Source of the DNA: JAVBNT01 sp031551355
Lineage (GTDB): Bacteria; Vulcanimicrobiota; CADAWZ01
Reading direction: 5' to 3'
Length of the DNA stretch: 64,000 bases
Assembly (NCBI GenBank): GCA_031551355.1
Contig: JAVBNT010000001.1
Coordinates: 192,736 to 256,735, forward strand
Under the pieces are notes generated by a model. It had not been told where the DNA came from and did not search any database. It was given only the letters and a program-made list of their open reading frames with translations. Of this stretch, positions 40,378-50,392 are shown piece after piece. The first letter of the stretch is position 1; each line of letters starts with the position of its first letter. A program made the translations under genes and the position numbers.

Positions 40378-41637
40378 CTAGTTTAGCTGAGCAATATGCC
40401 TTCCGGCAGCAATGCCGGTGGAAAAAGCGGCTTGAAGATTGAAACCGCCGATAAATCCGTCAATATCAAGAATTTCACCGGCAAAATAAAGCCCTGATAT
40501 TATTTTTGATTCCATTGTTTTCGGGTCTACTTCCTTGAGGTCAACGCCTCCCTGAGTTACTTCGGCTTCCGACATTCCTCTCGGTTTTGTAATCGTGAGG
40601 CTAAAGTTCTTCATAAGTTCAATTATTTTGTTTTTTTCCTTTGCCTGAAGCTGGGCACATTGTTTGTTAGGATTAACTGCGGACTCCTGAAGTATTATTG
40701 CTGCAAGTTTTTGCGGCAAATATTCCTCCATAAGATTTTTAATTACCCTTTTGCGGTTTTTTTCTATATCGGCATTGAGTTTTGCGGTCAGTTTATCTTT
40801 GACAAGACCCGGTTTTAAATCCAGTGACATAACAACTTCGCCTTTTTTCTCGGCAAGAACATTCACAGCTTTCCTGCTTAAATAAAGCATTATCGGTCCC
40901 GAAAGTCCGTATGATGTAAATACCATTTCACCGAATTTCTGATCAACGACTTTGTTATCATGCTTTAAAACAGCCTTAACATTTTTTAATGCCAGCCCCT
41001 CAAGAGCAAAACTTATATGAGTTTGCAGAATTTCCAATGATACCAGACTTGGTCTCGGCGGTATTATACTGTGTCCCAGTTTGCGCGCCAGCATATAACC
41101 GTCACCGGTCGAACCTGTCCAGGGATATGTCATACCGCCGGTAGTCAAAACCACTTTATCGGCCTTGATGGTTTCTTTCTGTGATGTTCTGAGACATTTT
41201 ACACAGTTATTTTCCGTTGTAAGCTCAATAATCGGTGAATTGAGTTTTATTGTCACATTTCTTTTTTTAAGTTCCTTTAATAAAACGTCCCTGACGTCCT
41301 TGGCATTTTCCGAAACCGGAAAAATTCTCTTGCCGCGGTCGGGTTTACAGGCAAGCCCCCTTGTTTCAAAAAAACTTATCAGGTCTTTTGGAGCAAATTT
41401 ATTAAAAGCCGACTGAAGAAACTGACTTCCCGACGGATATCCTTCCATAAGCTCGTCAATTTTATTTGTGTTGTGCGTAAGATTGCACTTACCTTTTCCG
41501 GTAATAATAAGCTTGAGCCCGGTTTCTTCCATTTTATCGAGAAGTATAACTTTATTGTTGGTGTTTTCACTGGCAGCAATTGCCGCCATCATTCCGGCCG
41601 GCCCAGCTCCGACTACGACTATATTTTTTTCGGAAAT
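40378..41637 (-). CDS. HI0933/BaiN-type NAD(P)/FAD-dependent flavoprotein with non-standard start
   Basis: About 419 residues if begun at ATT 41637. The N-terminal FAD motif NIVVVGAGPAGMMAAIAAS lies upstream of the first ATG (41592), so starting there would delete the Rossmann fingerprint. Reading back to the in-frame TGA there is no ATG, GTG or TTG; ATT 41637 or ATC 41643 after AAGGGGG is the likely initiator. Other family segments are GKGKCNLTHNTNK, LTTGGMTYPWTGSTGDGYML, LSGPIMLYLSRKAVN, and the C-terminal FAGEILDIDGFIGGFNLQAA. Members include bile-acid flavin reductases and uncharacterised oxidoreductases. Confidence 0.85.
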   Translation of the reverse strand: MSEKNIVVVGAGPAGMMAAIAASENTNNKVILLDKMEETGLKLIITGKGKCNLTHNTNKIDELMEGYPSGSQFLQSAFNKFAPKDLISFFETRGLACKPDRGKRIFPVSENAKDVRDVLLKELKKRNVTIKLNSPIIELTTENNCVKCLRTSQKETIKADKVVLTTGGMTYPWTGSTGDGYMLARKLGHSIIPPRPSLVSLEILQTHISFALEGLALKNVKAVLKHDNKVVDQKFGEMVFTSYGLSGPIMLYLSRKAVNVLAEKKGEVVMSLDLKPGLVKDKLTAKLNADIEKNRKRVIKNLMEEYLPQKLAAIILQESAVNPNKQCAQLQAKEKNKIIELMKNFSLTITKPRGMSEAEVTQGGVDLKEVDPKTMESKIISGLYFAGEILDIDGFIGGFNLQAAFSTGIAAGRHIAQLN

Positions 41638-41849
41638 TTTGATCGCCCCCTTAGTGAACGGATGGTTTGTTATCCGGTATCTGGTAATACCGCTTTGAAT
41701 TGTTCAGTATCAAGTCAAAATCTTTTCTTTTTCCGAGATATTTTCCCCTCCTTTTTTTAAAGATATCTGACTTAAAAGGGAACTTATCATGCGGATATAG
41801 AAAAATAGTTTATAATAACCAATGTTTTTACAAGGAATACACTCTATTT

Positions 41850-43847
41850 ATGACTGAAATTTTAGCACCGGCCGGAAGTCCGGAAGCTTTTTGGGCGGCA
41901 ATCGAAGCAGGGGCTGATGCCGTATATGTAGGAATGGGAAGTTTTAATGCCCGGCAAAGGGCTAAAAATTTCACTGCCCACGATATTGCCGTTCTAACCG
42001 ACTTTGCGCACAAAAAGGGCAGGAAGGTTTATGTAGCCTTTAATACCCTTTTAAAGCAAAAAGAACTCAATGATGCCTTTATCACGCTGGCACAGGCCTA
42101 CTCCTGCAACGTGGACGCGTTTATTATCCAGGATTTTGGGGTATACCGTATGCTCAGGGAAGCTTTCCCTGAAGCGGTATTGCATGCCAGCACACAGATG
42201 GCCGTTCATAATTCATATGGAGTAAAGCAGCTTGAAAAAATGGGGTTTAAGCGCGCTATACTGGCAAGGGAATTAACGATCGGTGAGATCGGTGAAATAA
42301 AGAAGAAAACTTCTATGGAGCTTGAAATTTTTGTCCATGGAGCTCTTTGTTTTTCGATGTCGGGATTATGCTTTGCCAGCAGCGTTATCGGAGGTCTGAG
42401 CGGAAACAGGGGATTATGTACCCAGCCCTGCAGGAGGAAATGGAACCATAATAATGCTGAAAGATATTTTTTTTCGACACAGGATCTGGATGCTTCCGGC
42501 CTTTTTCCTCTGATAAAGGCCAATAATATTTCATCATTAAAAATAGAAGGGCGGATGAAAAGTCCGGAATATGTTTTCCGGACTGTAAGTTATTGGCGTT
42601 CTATTGTAGACTCCAGAGATATTGACGGGCGGTTTTCTGATAAATATTCGCGGGACAAGACCTGCTATTATATGAACGGTATGAAGGGACAGATAATTGA
42701 TTCCGGAAATCTGCCGGCAGTAGGCACCTTAGTAGGTAAAGTATATAAAAGACAGGATGATTTTTTACTTCTGAAAATGGATTCGCATCTGGCCATCGGT
42801 GACGTTCTCAGATTCTGCAGCAGAAACGGCGATGAGTCGGATATTGTTTCCGTCAGGGAAATTTTTAAAAAGGAGAAAACGGCTACAGAAGTTTTTCCCG
42901 GCGAAATCTGTTCCATAAAGACGCAACGGGGCAGGGTAAATGATCTTGTATATATCTCCGGACATACAATGGAAGAATTGTCGGGGGCAGAGAAAAAACT
43001 CGGAAAAATTTATTCTTCATTCAGACCTTTTGGTAAAAGGAAAAAAGTTCAGCCGCCGGTTTTCAGAGAAATCAAGCGTACGGCATACGGAAATCCGCGG
43101 TTGTATATTAAAATAGATAATTACGATGACATTGCCCTTTTAAAAACTTTTAATTTTGATTTTCTGATTTTGCCGTTTATTCCCGGAATTTCGCCGGAGA
43201 AAGCGGCCGGGCTTGCCGGAGGAATATACGCCAAAAAAATTATTTTTGTGCCACCGGTTTTTATTCCGGAGCATAAAGTCGATGATGTTGCTGCAAATGT
43301 GAAAAAATTCTGCAAGTTCGGATTTAACAGATGGATTGCCGACAACATATCTCATTTGCGAATTTTGCCGCCTGACTCCGAAATCTATCTGGGAGCAAAT
43401 ATGTACGCCTTAAACTCAAAAGCCGGACAGCAGTTTTCTTTTCAGTCCATAAAGGCTTCAATCTCATCATATGAAGATGATTTTTTGAACATGCGCCTTT
43501 GCAGCCAGTATTCGCCCCTGCCGAAGATATATACTCTTTTTGCATATCCGGTGCTTTTTTATTCGCGAATAACATCACCGCATTTTTTTGAACAAGGCGC
43601 TATTTTTTCTTCCGACGGCTTTAAAGCGGCCTGTTATAATCATGGTGATTATATTTCCGTTGTCTCGGAAAAGCCTTTCTCATTATTTCAGCATAAAAAG
43701 AAAATCAGGCCGCTCGGGGCATACGGTTATATGCTCGACCTGTCTCATTGTCCGAAAAAAATATTTAATACAATTTATGATTCCTACCTGAAGGATCTGC
43801 CTGTGGAAGGAACTTTCAAATACAATTTCAAACGGGAATTGAAATAA
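41850..43847 (+). CDS. Peptidase U32 family protein (RlhA-like)
   Basis: 665 residues from ATG 41850; a longer frame from 41700 adds a Phe-rich stretch unlike the family. The U32 start TEILAPAGSPEAFWAAIEAG-ADAVYVG is invariant in the family, followed by LHASTQMAVHNSYG and the Cys-containing FVHGALCFSMSGLCFASS and LSGNRGLCTQPCRRKW. The length and the C-terminal extension match RlhA-type members, which hydroxylate C2501 of 23S rRNA and need the iron-sulfur-type cysteines; other U32 proteins have been called collagenases. The function here is therefore uncertain. The stop overlaps the TolC gene start. Confidence 0.85.
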   Translation: MTEILAPAGSPEAFWAAIEAGADAVYVGMGSFNARQRAKNFTAHDIAVLTDFAHKKGRKVYVAFNTLLKQKELNDAFITLAQAYSCNVDAFIIQDFGVYRMLREAFPEAVLHASTQMAVHNSYGVKQLEKMGFKRAILARELTIGEIGEIKKKTSMELEIFVHGALCFSMSGLCFASSVIGGLSGNRGLCTQPCRRKWNHNNAERYFFSTQDLDASGLFPLIKANNISSLKIEGRMKSPEYVFRTVSYWRSIVDSRDIDGRFSDKYSRDKTCYYMNGMKGQIIDSGNLPAVGTLVGKVYKRQDDFLLLKMDSHLAIGDVLRFCSRNGDESDIVSVREIFKKEKTATEVFPGEICSIKTQRGRVNDLVYISGHTMEELSGAEKKLGKIYSSFRPFGKRKKVQPPVFREIKRTAYGNPRLYIKIDNYDDIALLKTFNFDFLILPFIPGISPEKAAGLAGGIYAKKIIFVPPVFIPEHKVDDVAANVKKFCKFGFNRWIADNISHLRILPPDSEIYLGANMYALNSKAGQQFSFQSIKASISSYEDDFLNMRLCSQYSPLPKIYTLFAYPVLFYSRITSPHFFEQGAIFSSDGFKAACYNHGDYISVVSEKPFSLFQHKKKIRPLGAYGYMLDLSHCPKKIFNTIYDSYLKDLPVEGTFKYNFKRELK

Positions 43848-45337
43848 TGGAGCAATACCTTATGAATAGCAATTATATCAAAAAAATATTTTTGTTGCTG
43901 TGTTTTTTTCTGATAGCTTTTGCCTGTGCGGAAAAAATTACTGCCGCAGCCGAAAATAAAAGCTTTCCCTGCGGCGAAGACGCGGCAAATATGATAAAAC
44001 CCCGCGTTTCTAACTGCAGTGACAGAATCTATAGGAAAGACTTTGAAAACGGGGGGCCTTCGTTGCTGTGTTTGAGCAGCAACGAAGAAGAAAGCGGTAT
44101 CCTGACTATTGCCGAGTATATACAAATGGCTCTCGACTATGATCCGGATGTCAGGATTGCCGGTCTTAAGCTTGAACAGCAATATGCGGCTCTAAAAAAA
44201 ACGAAAGCGGCTTTTTTGCCTAAAGTAGGGCTTAATTCAGGAATCAACTATTCTTATGACGCCAAATCCCCCACAAAAGATGCGTATAACACAACATTAA
44301 ATGTGTCCGGAAAATATAATATAACTTCCGCAGGGGAAAATCCTAAGAATTATGAAAAATCGCTTGTAGAACTTGAAAAGGCTCAAGCGGCACTTACGGT
44401 GGCCCAGGAACAGGTTATTTTTAACTCGATTCAGACATTCAATAATCTTTTGAATTTACAGATGAGTGTGTCAATACGCAGAAATGAAGTTATGTATTTC
44501 CAGAATCTGGCAATTCTTTCAAGAAAAAAAGATCTCACAGGCATAGAGTATTCAAGGGCGTCGGTACTCCTGACCCAGTCAGAGCAAAGACTTTTGGAGT
44601 CAATACAGAAACTTGACGCCAGCAAGGAAGATTTTATGTTTCTGATCGGCAAGGAACCTTCACCGGAATTAACGGTAGATACTACCCTTTCTTTTGTGGA
44701 GCTGGAACTGAACATGGGAGATTGCCTTAAACTGGCTTTTGCCAACAGGAAGGATTTTCTTCAGATTGAATACGCCATAGAAAAACAGGGTAAAATAATT
44801 AACTATGCCAAAAGAAAGGGTTCGCCGTCGGTTGATATTGCCGCCGGATACGGATGGACTCCGGCGGCAATGGATATGAGTGACGCTCTGAGACAAATCT
44901 TTGATTTGGATCGTCCAAAAATTTCCACGGGGATACTGATGACGGTGCCGCTTTACGACGGCGGAGAAAGAGCCAGTGATTTAAAAATAGAAGAAACCCA
45001 TCTGACAATACTTGAAAATCAGCGTGAGAATATGAGGCGTTCAATTACCAGAGAAGTAAGACAGGCACTTAATTCTTTCGAATCGGCAAAAAGCAGATAT
45101 CTCCTGTCGGGAAATACCGTCACCCAGACAACTAAAAACTTAAGTTCCATATTTGACAAATACAGCGAAGGTCAGGCAAACCTTGAGCAGGTGGAACTGG
45201 TTATCGGTACTTTTTCAAATGCCAGCATCTCAAAAACGCAGGCACTTATAGACTATTACAACAGTCTCGCGCTGCTGAATAAAGCCACCGGCAGTATGGA
45301 AGCATATTATAGAAAAAGAATTGTAAAAGAGCAGTAA
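43847..45337 (+). CDS. TolC-family outer-membrane efflux protein
   Basis: 496 residues (491 if ATG 43862 is used). The signal peptide is KKIFLLLCFFLIAFACAEKI. Two homologous TolC halves follow: EYIQMALDYDPDVRIAGLKL and LKLAFANRKDFLQIEYAIEK, each leading into long coiled-coil helices (LEKAQAALTVAQEQVIFNSI, ESAKSRYLLSGNTVTQTTKN). It forms a trimeric channel-tunnel in the outer membrane. No adaptor or inner-membrane pump gene adjoins, so its partner is elsewhere. ATG 43847 shares its A with the U32 stop codon. This is the main evidence for an outer membrane. Confidence 0.9.
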   Translation: MEQYLMNSNYIKKIFLLLCFFLIAFACAEKITAAAENKSFPCGEDAANMIKPRVSNCSDRIYRKDFENGGPSLLCLSSNEEESGILTIAEYIQMALDYDPDVRIAGLKLEQQYAALKKTKAAFLPKVGLNSGINYSYDAKSPTKDAYNTTLNVSGKYNITSAGENPKNYEKSLVELEKAQAALTVAQEQVIFNSIQTFNNLLNLQMSVSIRRNEVMYFQNLAILSRKKDLTGIEYSRASVLLTQSEQRLLESIQKLDASKEDFMFLIGKEPSPELTVDTTLSFVELELNMGDCLKLAFANRKDFLQIEYAIEKQGKIINYAKRKGSPSVDIAAGYGWTPAAMDMSDALRQIFDLDRPKISTGILMTVPLYDGGERASDLKIEETHLTILENQRENMRRSITREVRQALNSFESAKSRYLLSGNTVTQTTKNLSSIFDKYSEGQANLEQVELVIGTFSNASISKTQALIDYYNSLALLNKATGSMEAYYRKRIVKEQ

Positions 45338-47611
45338 TTAAGCGTCAGGCACGCTCTCGTCAGGCTGATGCTCAGCGGCTTCAGTTTCCTGCGCAGATTT
45401 AAGGCTGTTGGCAAGCTGCACAGCGGCAGAAGATATTGCCTGTGACGGATTGGCCGAGTGTCTTGCCAGCAGTTCCATAACATCATGACCGCCGAGTTCC
45501 GCCAGATATTGCATTGCCATTATCACTACCGATTCATCCCTGTCATTTTGAACGATAGTCTTTAAAATGCTTCTGCTGCCTTCACCGGCTATTGTGTATA
45601 TGCAGAAAAGAGAATCGCGTCTTATTTTTGCCGGATTCCTGGCTTCTTTTGCCAGACTCCAGAGCATCTGTAACATTTTTTGTTTGTCATACGGGAACTC
45701 CCGGATGCCAAACTTAACCAGTATCAGCACAGTATAGAAGAAAACTCTTATGTCGCTTGAGTTCAGAAGCGGCATAAGCTGTTTGGCAACAGTTGCAGTA
45801 TCTATTTTTTCCACTTCAAATCTTGATATGGATTCAAGAATTGTGCATTTTAGCTCTTCAGCAGCACCGGAAAGCAGTGAAACAAGAGGTCCTACGGCTT
45901 TTACTCCCTGCAGCGACAGAATAACTTTGACGTACTCCATTTTATTTACATTCGATTTGTCATTATTGATTGCCGCAAAAATAGTATTCGAATATTCGAC
46001 GGCATTCATTTCACCGATAGCCCTTGCCGCCTGTAATCTCACATAGTCGGAACTGTCGTTTAGCAGCGCAAATACATCTTTTGCATGCTGTTTCAGCTTA
46101 AGTTCGCCGAGGATGGAAAGGCTTCTGCCCTTTACGGTGTTGTTCTGGCTTGAGAGCATTGACAGTACATAATCTTTTACAAGAATATCGTTTTGATTAC
46201 ATAAAAACCGCAGTGTCAGATTAAATAGCTTTTCGTCTTTCCTCAATATCAGTGCCGGCAATGAAGAAATCACGACATCGCTGTAATTAGGAGGAAGTTT
46301 TTCGAGAATGGCAGAGATAATATTATCGGACAAATCCTGTTTTTGCAGTGCTTTTTTTAGTGTGTTTCTGGTAGAATCGCCATTCATTTTGGCCAGAAGC
46401 GCTGCGCATGCCATTTTAAATTCCTCGTCACCCCGTTCAATATTTTTGAGAATTATTTCCGCCATTTCCTCCGTGTTATGTATAAGGAAATAGTTTTGGC
46501 TGAACTTTTGCAGTTTCTCATGCCTGCTGGTAATAAGCGGTAATATTTTTTCGGCAATTTCCGCGTCCTCAACACCGCTGATGGCTACGATTCCCATTAG
46601 GCAGATTTCCGGCGAAGGATCATTCAACAGCGATTTGAACTGCGGCAGATAGTAATACGGCTTATTAAGGGTTATAAGCGCCTGAATAACCTGTAAACGC
46701 ACCGGCAGTGCCGGATCATTCAGAAATTTAAGCAAATATTTTTCCGCTTCATCACGTTTTTCTGCATATGACTTGTAGAAGGCACCGGCAATAGACTGAT
46801 TCACCTCTGCTGACGATGCCATATGCAGATGGTGCTCAAGCATCTCCCTGATTATGGCTTCGGAATCATTATATGCGCCATACGCTCCGCCGTAACTTTT
46901 TCTTTCGCTGTATGTGTTTTGATAAATACTCGGGCTATGCGGTTTCGGCTTGTTGTATTGGATTTGCTGGAAGTTTTGATTAGCTGCTCCCGTATTAAAC
47001 GGCTGCGGCTGTGTACTGTCGTCATCGTCAATAAATTCAAACGCCGGCACAGGCTGGTTCTTTAGACTGCCCGAACCGGGAGTATTAAATGTTATCGATG
47101 AATCTTCGGTAAAACTGCTATCGGAATGTTCAGGGTCTTTGGGTGCTGACGATTGTTTCGAAAGCGCTTCCTCAAGTGAAGATATTGCCCTTCTGACGGA
47201 TTGCTGATATTCCGGCTTTATTCCGTTATAGGCTTCTTTTATAGCCTGCAGTGCCCTGGGATCATGCATCTGGCTTAAGACGGTCGCCGCCCTGGCTCTC
47301 AGCCACTGATCCGGGAATGCCAGCATTTCTATGAGCGAAAAAAGGCATTGCTCGGTGCCAATTTCTCCGAGAAGATTCATTGCCGCTTCCTGAACCTGCA
47401 GATCGTCGTCATTCCTCATCAGCACTTCAAACGGGTTTGGATCCTGAACCAAAGCTACATGTAACCGGCTAATATGTTCGAGACCGCAGACTCTTTGAAT
47501 TGGATCCGGACTTTGCAGCGCATCAAGGCACTCCTGATATGAAGTAAAATCATATACATTCGAACCGAATTTTTTAAAAATTGAATCAAAAAATCCTTTT
47601 TTTGCAGCCAT
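45338..47611 (-). CDS. HEAT-repeat protein
   Basis: 757 residues from ATG 47611 (GGAGG at 47620-47625); a longer frame reaching 47806 crosses a REP-type sequence (IPAFARMTKRF) and is artefactual. Short alpha-alpha repeats run throughout: DNDLQVQEAAMNLLGEIGTE, DQWLRARAATVLSQMHDPRA, DPALPVRLQVIQALITLNKP, DSSDYVRLQAARAIGEMNAV and DESVVIMAMQYLAELGGHDV. A Gln/Asn/Pro-rich, probably disordered segment lies near residues 170-260. No signal peptide. HEAT arrays act as protein-binding scaffolds; the partner is unknown. It is tail-to-tail with the TolC gene with no gap. Confidence 0.85.
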   Translation of the reverse strand: MAAKKGFFDSIFKKFGSNVYDFTSYQECLDALQSPDPIQRVCGLEHISRLHVALVQDPNPFEVLMRNDDDLQVQEAAMNLLGEIGTEQCLFSLIEMLAFPDQWLRARAATVLSQMHDPRALQAIKEAYNGIKPEYQQSVRRAISSLEEALSKQSSAPKDPEHSDSSFTEDSSITFNTPGSGSLKNQPVPAFEFIDDDDSTQPQPFNTGAANQNFQQIQYNKPKPHSPSIYQNTYSERKSYGGAYGAYNDSEAIIREMLEHHLHMASSAEVNQSIAGAFYKSYAEKRDEAEKYLLKFLNDPALPVRLQVIQALITLNKPYYYLPQFKSLLNDPSPEICLMGIVAISGVEDAEIAEKILPLITSRHEKLQKFSQNYFLIHNTEEMAEIILKNIERGDEEFKMACAALLAKMNGDSTRNTLKKALQKQDLSDNIISAILEKLPPNYSDVVISSLPALILRKDEKLFNLTLRFLCNQNDILVKDYVLSMLSSQNNTVKGRSLSILGELKLKQHAKDVFALLNDSSDYVRLQAARAIGEMNAVEYSNTIFAAINNDKSNVNKMEYVKVILSLQGVKAVGPLVSLLSGAAEELKCTILESISRFEVEKIDTATVAKQLMPLLNSSDIRVFFYTVLILVKFGIREFPYDKQKMLQMLWSLAKEARNPAKIRRDSLFCIYTIAGEGSRSILKTIVQNDRDESVVIMAMQYLAELGGHDVMELLARHSANPSQAISSAAVQLANSLKSAQETEAAEHQPDESVPDA

Positions 47612-47680
47612 AAAACCTGGCCTCCTAATTTTTATGAGTAAAAGTATTCCGAGTTCTAATTGGGAACCTCTAAAAAACCT

Positions 47681-47800
47681 CTTTGTCATCCTCGCGAATG
47701 CGGGGATCCAGTGTTTTATTTTATTGTAGCCCCATAAAAGGGATCTTTTCTGAGGTATGGATTCCCGCCGGAGTCTATCCCCACGGTGGGGCCAGAATAA
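47681..47800. repeat. REP-type dispersed palindromic sequence
   Basis: GTCATCCTCGCGAATGCGGG followed by GATCCAG, and downstream an inverted TGGATTCCCGCCGGAG then CCCCACGGTGGGG, a layout common to REP-type elements of many bacteria. It forms the spurious N-terminal extension of the HEAT gene frame. The remainder of 47612-48045 is AT-rich with no frame I can support except the start of the next gene. Confidence 0.7.
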
Positions 47801-48045
47801 CACCAAAAAACAAGTTTTTAGAAATAATCAATTGCCAATTATCACCAGGGCATTATTTTTGTACATAATACTTAATAATATGACATGTGTTCAATATTAA
47901 CCTGCTTTAATTAACTTCTTCACTAAAATATTTTTGCAGGAAAGAGTATTTGAACAAAAGAATTATCACAATTAGAAAATTTAGTTTATATAGATTTTTT
48001 GTCCGGTTGTTCAGATCGTCCGGACTGAATATGCGAGGGGGGTTT

Positions 48046-48264
48046 ATGAAGCACTCGGAAGAACTTGCTCCGGAAACGGTTGCCGCGGTTACGGCAGCCA
48101 TAAATTTGTTTTTTGAATATGACGGGATTGAGGAAATAAAGCCTCCTCCTTACATAATTTTGCCTTCAGTCCTGGCTCCTCAACAGAGTCCCTGGCGTTT
48201 TGTCGGCCGTCAGGAGGCCATGCAAAACCGTACTTTTGTTCAAATGAAGTCTATGCGATGGTAG
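48046..48264 (+). CDS. Small conserved carboxylase-associated protein
   Basis: 72 residues from ATG 48046, placed by GAGGGGGG at 48035-48042; upstream in-frame starts add a basic, Phe/Arg-rich sequence without such a site. ELAPETVAAVTAAINLFFEY and SPWRFVGRQEAMQNR match the pattern I associate with small proteins encoded just before biotin-dependent carboxyltransferase genes in anaerobes (A-A-I-x-A-A and W-x-x-x-G-R-x-E-x-M-x-x-R). Its role is unknown; assembly of the carboxylase complex is a guess. It lies 55 bases before the carboxyltransferase gene. Confidence 0.6.
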   Translation: MKHSEELAPETVAAVTAAINLFFEYDGIEEIKPPPYIILPSVLAPQQSPWRFVGRQEAMQNRTFVQMKSMRW

Positions 48265-48319
48265 CAGCGGACAGTATTGATTTTTAATTCACTAAGTTAT
48301 TTATTGATGGAGGTTCTCT

Positions 48320-50239
48320 ATGACAAAATCAGATTCTAAAAAGAAGCCGGTTCTAATTTCCGATACTACATTCAGAGACAGTCACCAGTCGGCATTTGCC
48401 ACCAGACTGAGACTTGATGATATGAAGCTCATCGCGGAAGATATGAACAAAGCCGGTTTCGATTCTATGGAGGTATGGGGCGGCGCCACTTTTGACGTGT
48501 GTACCAGATTTTTGAATGAAGATCCGTGGGAAAGGGCCAGGGAACTCAGAAAACTTTTGCCGGATGTTAAGCTTTCCATGCTGCTTCGCGGACAAAATCT
48601 TGTCGGTTACAGGCACTATGCGGATGATGTTGTAGAGGCTTTTGTTGATGAGGCTGTTGATGTAGGCATCGACATATTCAGAGTTTTTGATGCTCTGAAT
48701 GATGAACGGAACTGTCTTTCAGCTTTTAAGGCGATAAAAAAACATAAACGTCACATCCAGGGAACTATTTCCTACACAATAACGGAACAAGGCCTGGGCG
48801 GACCTATTTATACGATAAAATACTATATTGATAAGGCCAAAAAGCTTATTGATATGGGCGCAGACAGTATATGCATCAAAGACATGGCAGGAATGATCTC
48901 ACCATACGACGCCTATGATCTGGTGAGCGCTCTGAAAGAGTCCGTTGACGTGCCTATTCAGCTGCATACACACTATACCAGCGGTATGGGCTCGATGTCA
49001 TTACTGAAAGCAATAGAAGCCGGGGTTGACATTGTCGATACCTGCCTCTCACCCTTTGGTCTGCGTTCGGCACAGCCTGCCGTCGAACCCATTGTTGCCG
49101 CATTGCGGGGAACACAGAGAGATACGGGACTGGATCTTAACCATTTGCTCAAAATTACCGAGAAAATTGAGACGATAGCTCCCAAATACAGAAACTATCT
49201 TGACAATACAAGAATGTCGGTCATCGATACCGGTGTTCTTATGCATCAGGTTCCCGGCGGTATGATTACAAATCTAGTCTCTCAATTGCGCGAAGCGCAG
49301 GCTCTGGACAAACTTCAGGAAGTTCTTGAAGAGCTGCCGAGAACAAGAGCAGATCTGGGATATCCTCCGCTTGTGACCCCTACAAGTCAGATTATCGGCA
49401 TACAGTCGGTTCAAAATGTTCTTTTCGGCAGATACAAGATCATCTCCGCACAGGTTAAGGATTATGCTTACGGACTTTACGGAGCCCCGCCGGCGCCGAT
49501 AAATCCGGAGGTGCTAAAAAAAGCCCTGTCCGGATACGCGAAAGGGGAAGAACCAATCACCTGCAGAGCCGCGGATATTATTGAGCCGGAACTGGATGCT
49601 GCCCAAAAGGCCGTCGGAACGCTTGCCAAAGACAGAAAAGATCTGCTTACATATACCTTGTATCCTATAACCGGCCTTAGATTCCTCAAATGGAAATACG
49701 GTTTGGAAACTCCTCCGAAAGAAGTTATGCCTGTATCAATGGAAGAGGTAAAAAAACAGGAAGAGATGATTCAGAAGGCTCTGAAAGGCGAACTTGAAGA
49801 GAAAAAACCGGCTGTCGAAAAAGGTGAGAATCTCAGAACGTTCAATGTCTTTGTCAATAATTCTCCCTATAAAGTTGAAGTTGAAGAAGTTGGCGGAGCA
49901 CCTGTTATTGCTTCAATAAAAAGAACTCCGGCTCCTAAGCCGGCAGTCCAGCAGGAATCAAAACCGGCTCCGGCTCCCAAGGCCGCACCGGCTCCGGCTG
50001 CTCCGGCTACAGCGGCAGCCGAGGGAGAGACGGCTGTTCTTTCTCCGATGCCCGGCCTGATGATTAAACATGAAAAACAGGTTGGAGAGCATGTCGAAAA
50101 GGATGAGCCTATAGTTACTATTGAAGCAATGAAAATGCAGATGGCTGTCAATGCTCCTGTTTCGGGAACCGTTAAGGCGATTAATTTTGCGGAAGGCGCC
50201 TCTGTAGACAAAAATGCCGTCCTGGCGATAATCGGGTAG
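48320..50239 (+). CDS. oadA: Biotin-dependent carboxyltransferase (OadA/PycB/5S type) fused to biotin carrier domain
   Basis: 639 residues. The TIM-barrel carboxyltransferase begins VLISDTTFRDSHQSAFATR (metal-binding Asp); the metal-ligand His pair is in QLHTHYTSGMG and the carbamylated-Lys segment in SICIKDMAGMI. PycA_OadA domain follows (LADLGYPPLVTPTSQIIGIQ-region). A Pro-Ala-Lys linker near residues 535-560 leads to a biotinyl domain with EAMKMQMAVNAP, the Lys being the biotin site. Moves carboxyl between oxaloacetate/pyruvate and biotin. With the 12S-type partner downstream it resembles the 5S+1.3S subunits of methylmalonyl-CoA transcarboxylase. Confidence 0.93.
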   Translation: MTKSDSKKKPVLISDTTFRDSHQSAFATRLRLDDMKLIAEDMNKAGFDSMEVWGGATFDVCTRFLNEDPWERARELRKLLPDVKLSMLLRGQNLVGYRHYADDVVEAFVDEAVDVGIDIFRVFDALNDERNCLSAFKAIKKHKRHIQGTISYTITEQGLGGPIYTIKYYIDKAKKLIDMGADSICIKDMAGMISPYDAYDLVSALKESVDVPIQLHTHYTSGMGSMSLLKAIEAGVDIVDTCLSPFGLRSAQPAVEPIVAALRGTQRDTGLDLNHLLKITEKIETIAPKYRNYLDNTRMSVIDTGVLMHQVPGGMITNLVSQLREAQALDKLQEVLEELPRTRADLGYPPLVTPTSQIIGIQSVQNVLFGRYKIISAQVKDYAYGLYGAPPAPINPEVLKKALSGYAKGEEPITCRAADIIEPELDAAQKAVGTLAKDRKDLLTYTLYPITGLRFLKWKYGLETPPKEVMPVSMEEVKKQEEMIQKALKGELEEKKPAVEKGENLRTFNVFVNNSPYKVEVEEVGGAPVIASIKRTPAPKPAVQQESKPAPAPKAAPAPAAPATAAAEGETAVLSPMPGLMIKHEKQVGEHVEKDEPIVTIEAMKMQMAVNAPVSGTVKAINFAEGASVDKNAVLAIIG

Positions 50240-50392
50240 GGGATTGCCGACTGTTTTACAGATACAGGTTCTGTAATTGTTGCCAGGCAGACAGTAACCT
50301 AAACTTTTTAGAATATTAAAATTTAGGACTTGCCGAATTTCAGAGAGGGTTTTTCATTATTCGGCAAATCCTTTGCTAGGAGCAGTAAACTT

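Noticed and set aside
41700..41849. 50-codon extension of the U32 peptidase gene
   Set aside because: Phe-rich, unlike the family, and no ribosome site; U32 proteins begin near TEILAPAG.
47612..47806. 65-codon N-terminal extension of the HEAT-repeat frame
   Set aside because: Runs through a REP-type sequence (IPAFARMT is a familiar artefact of such repeats); GGAGG and MAAKKGFFDS mark the real start at 47611.
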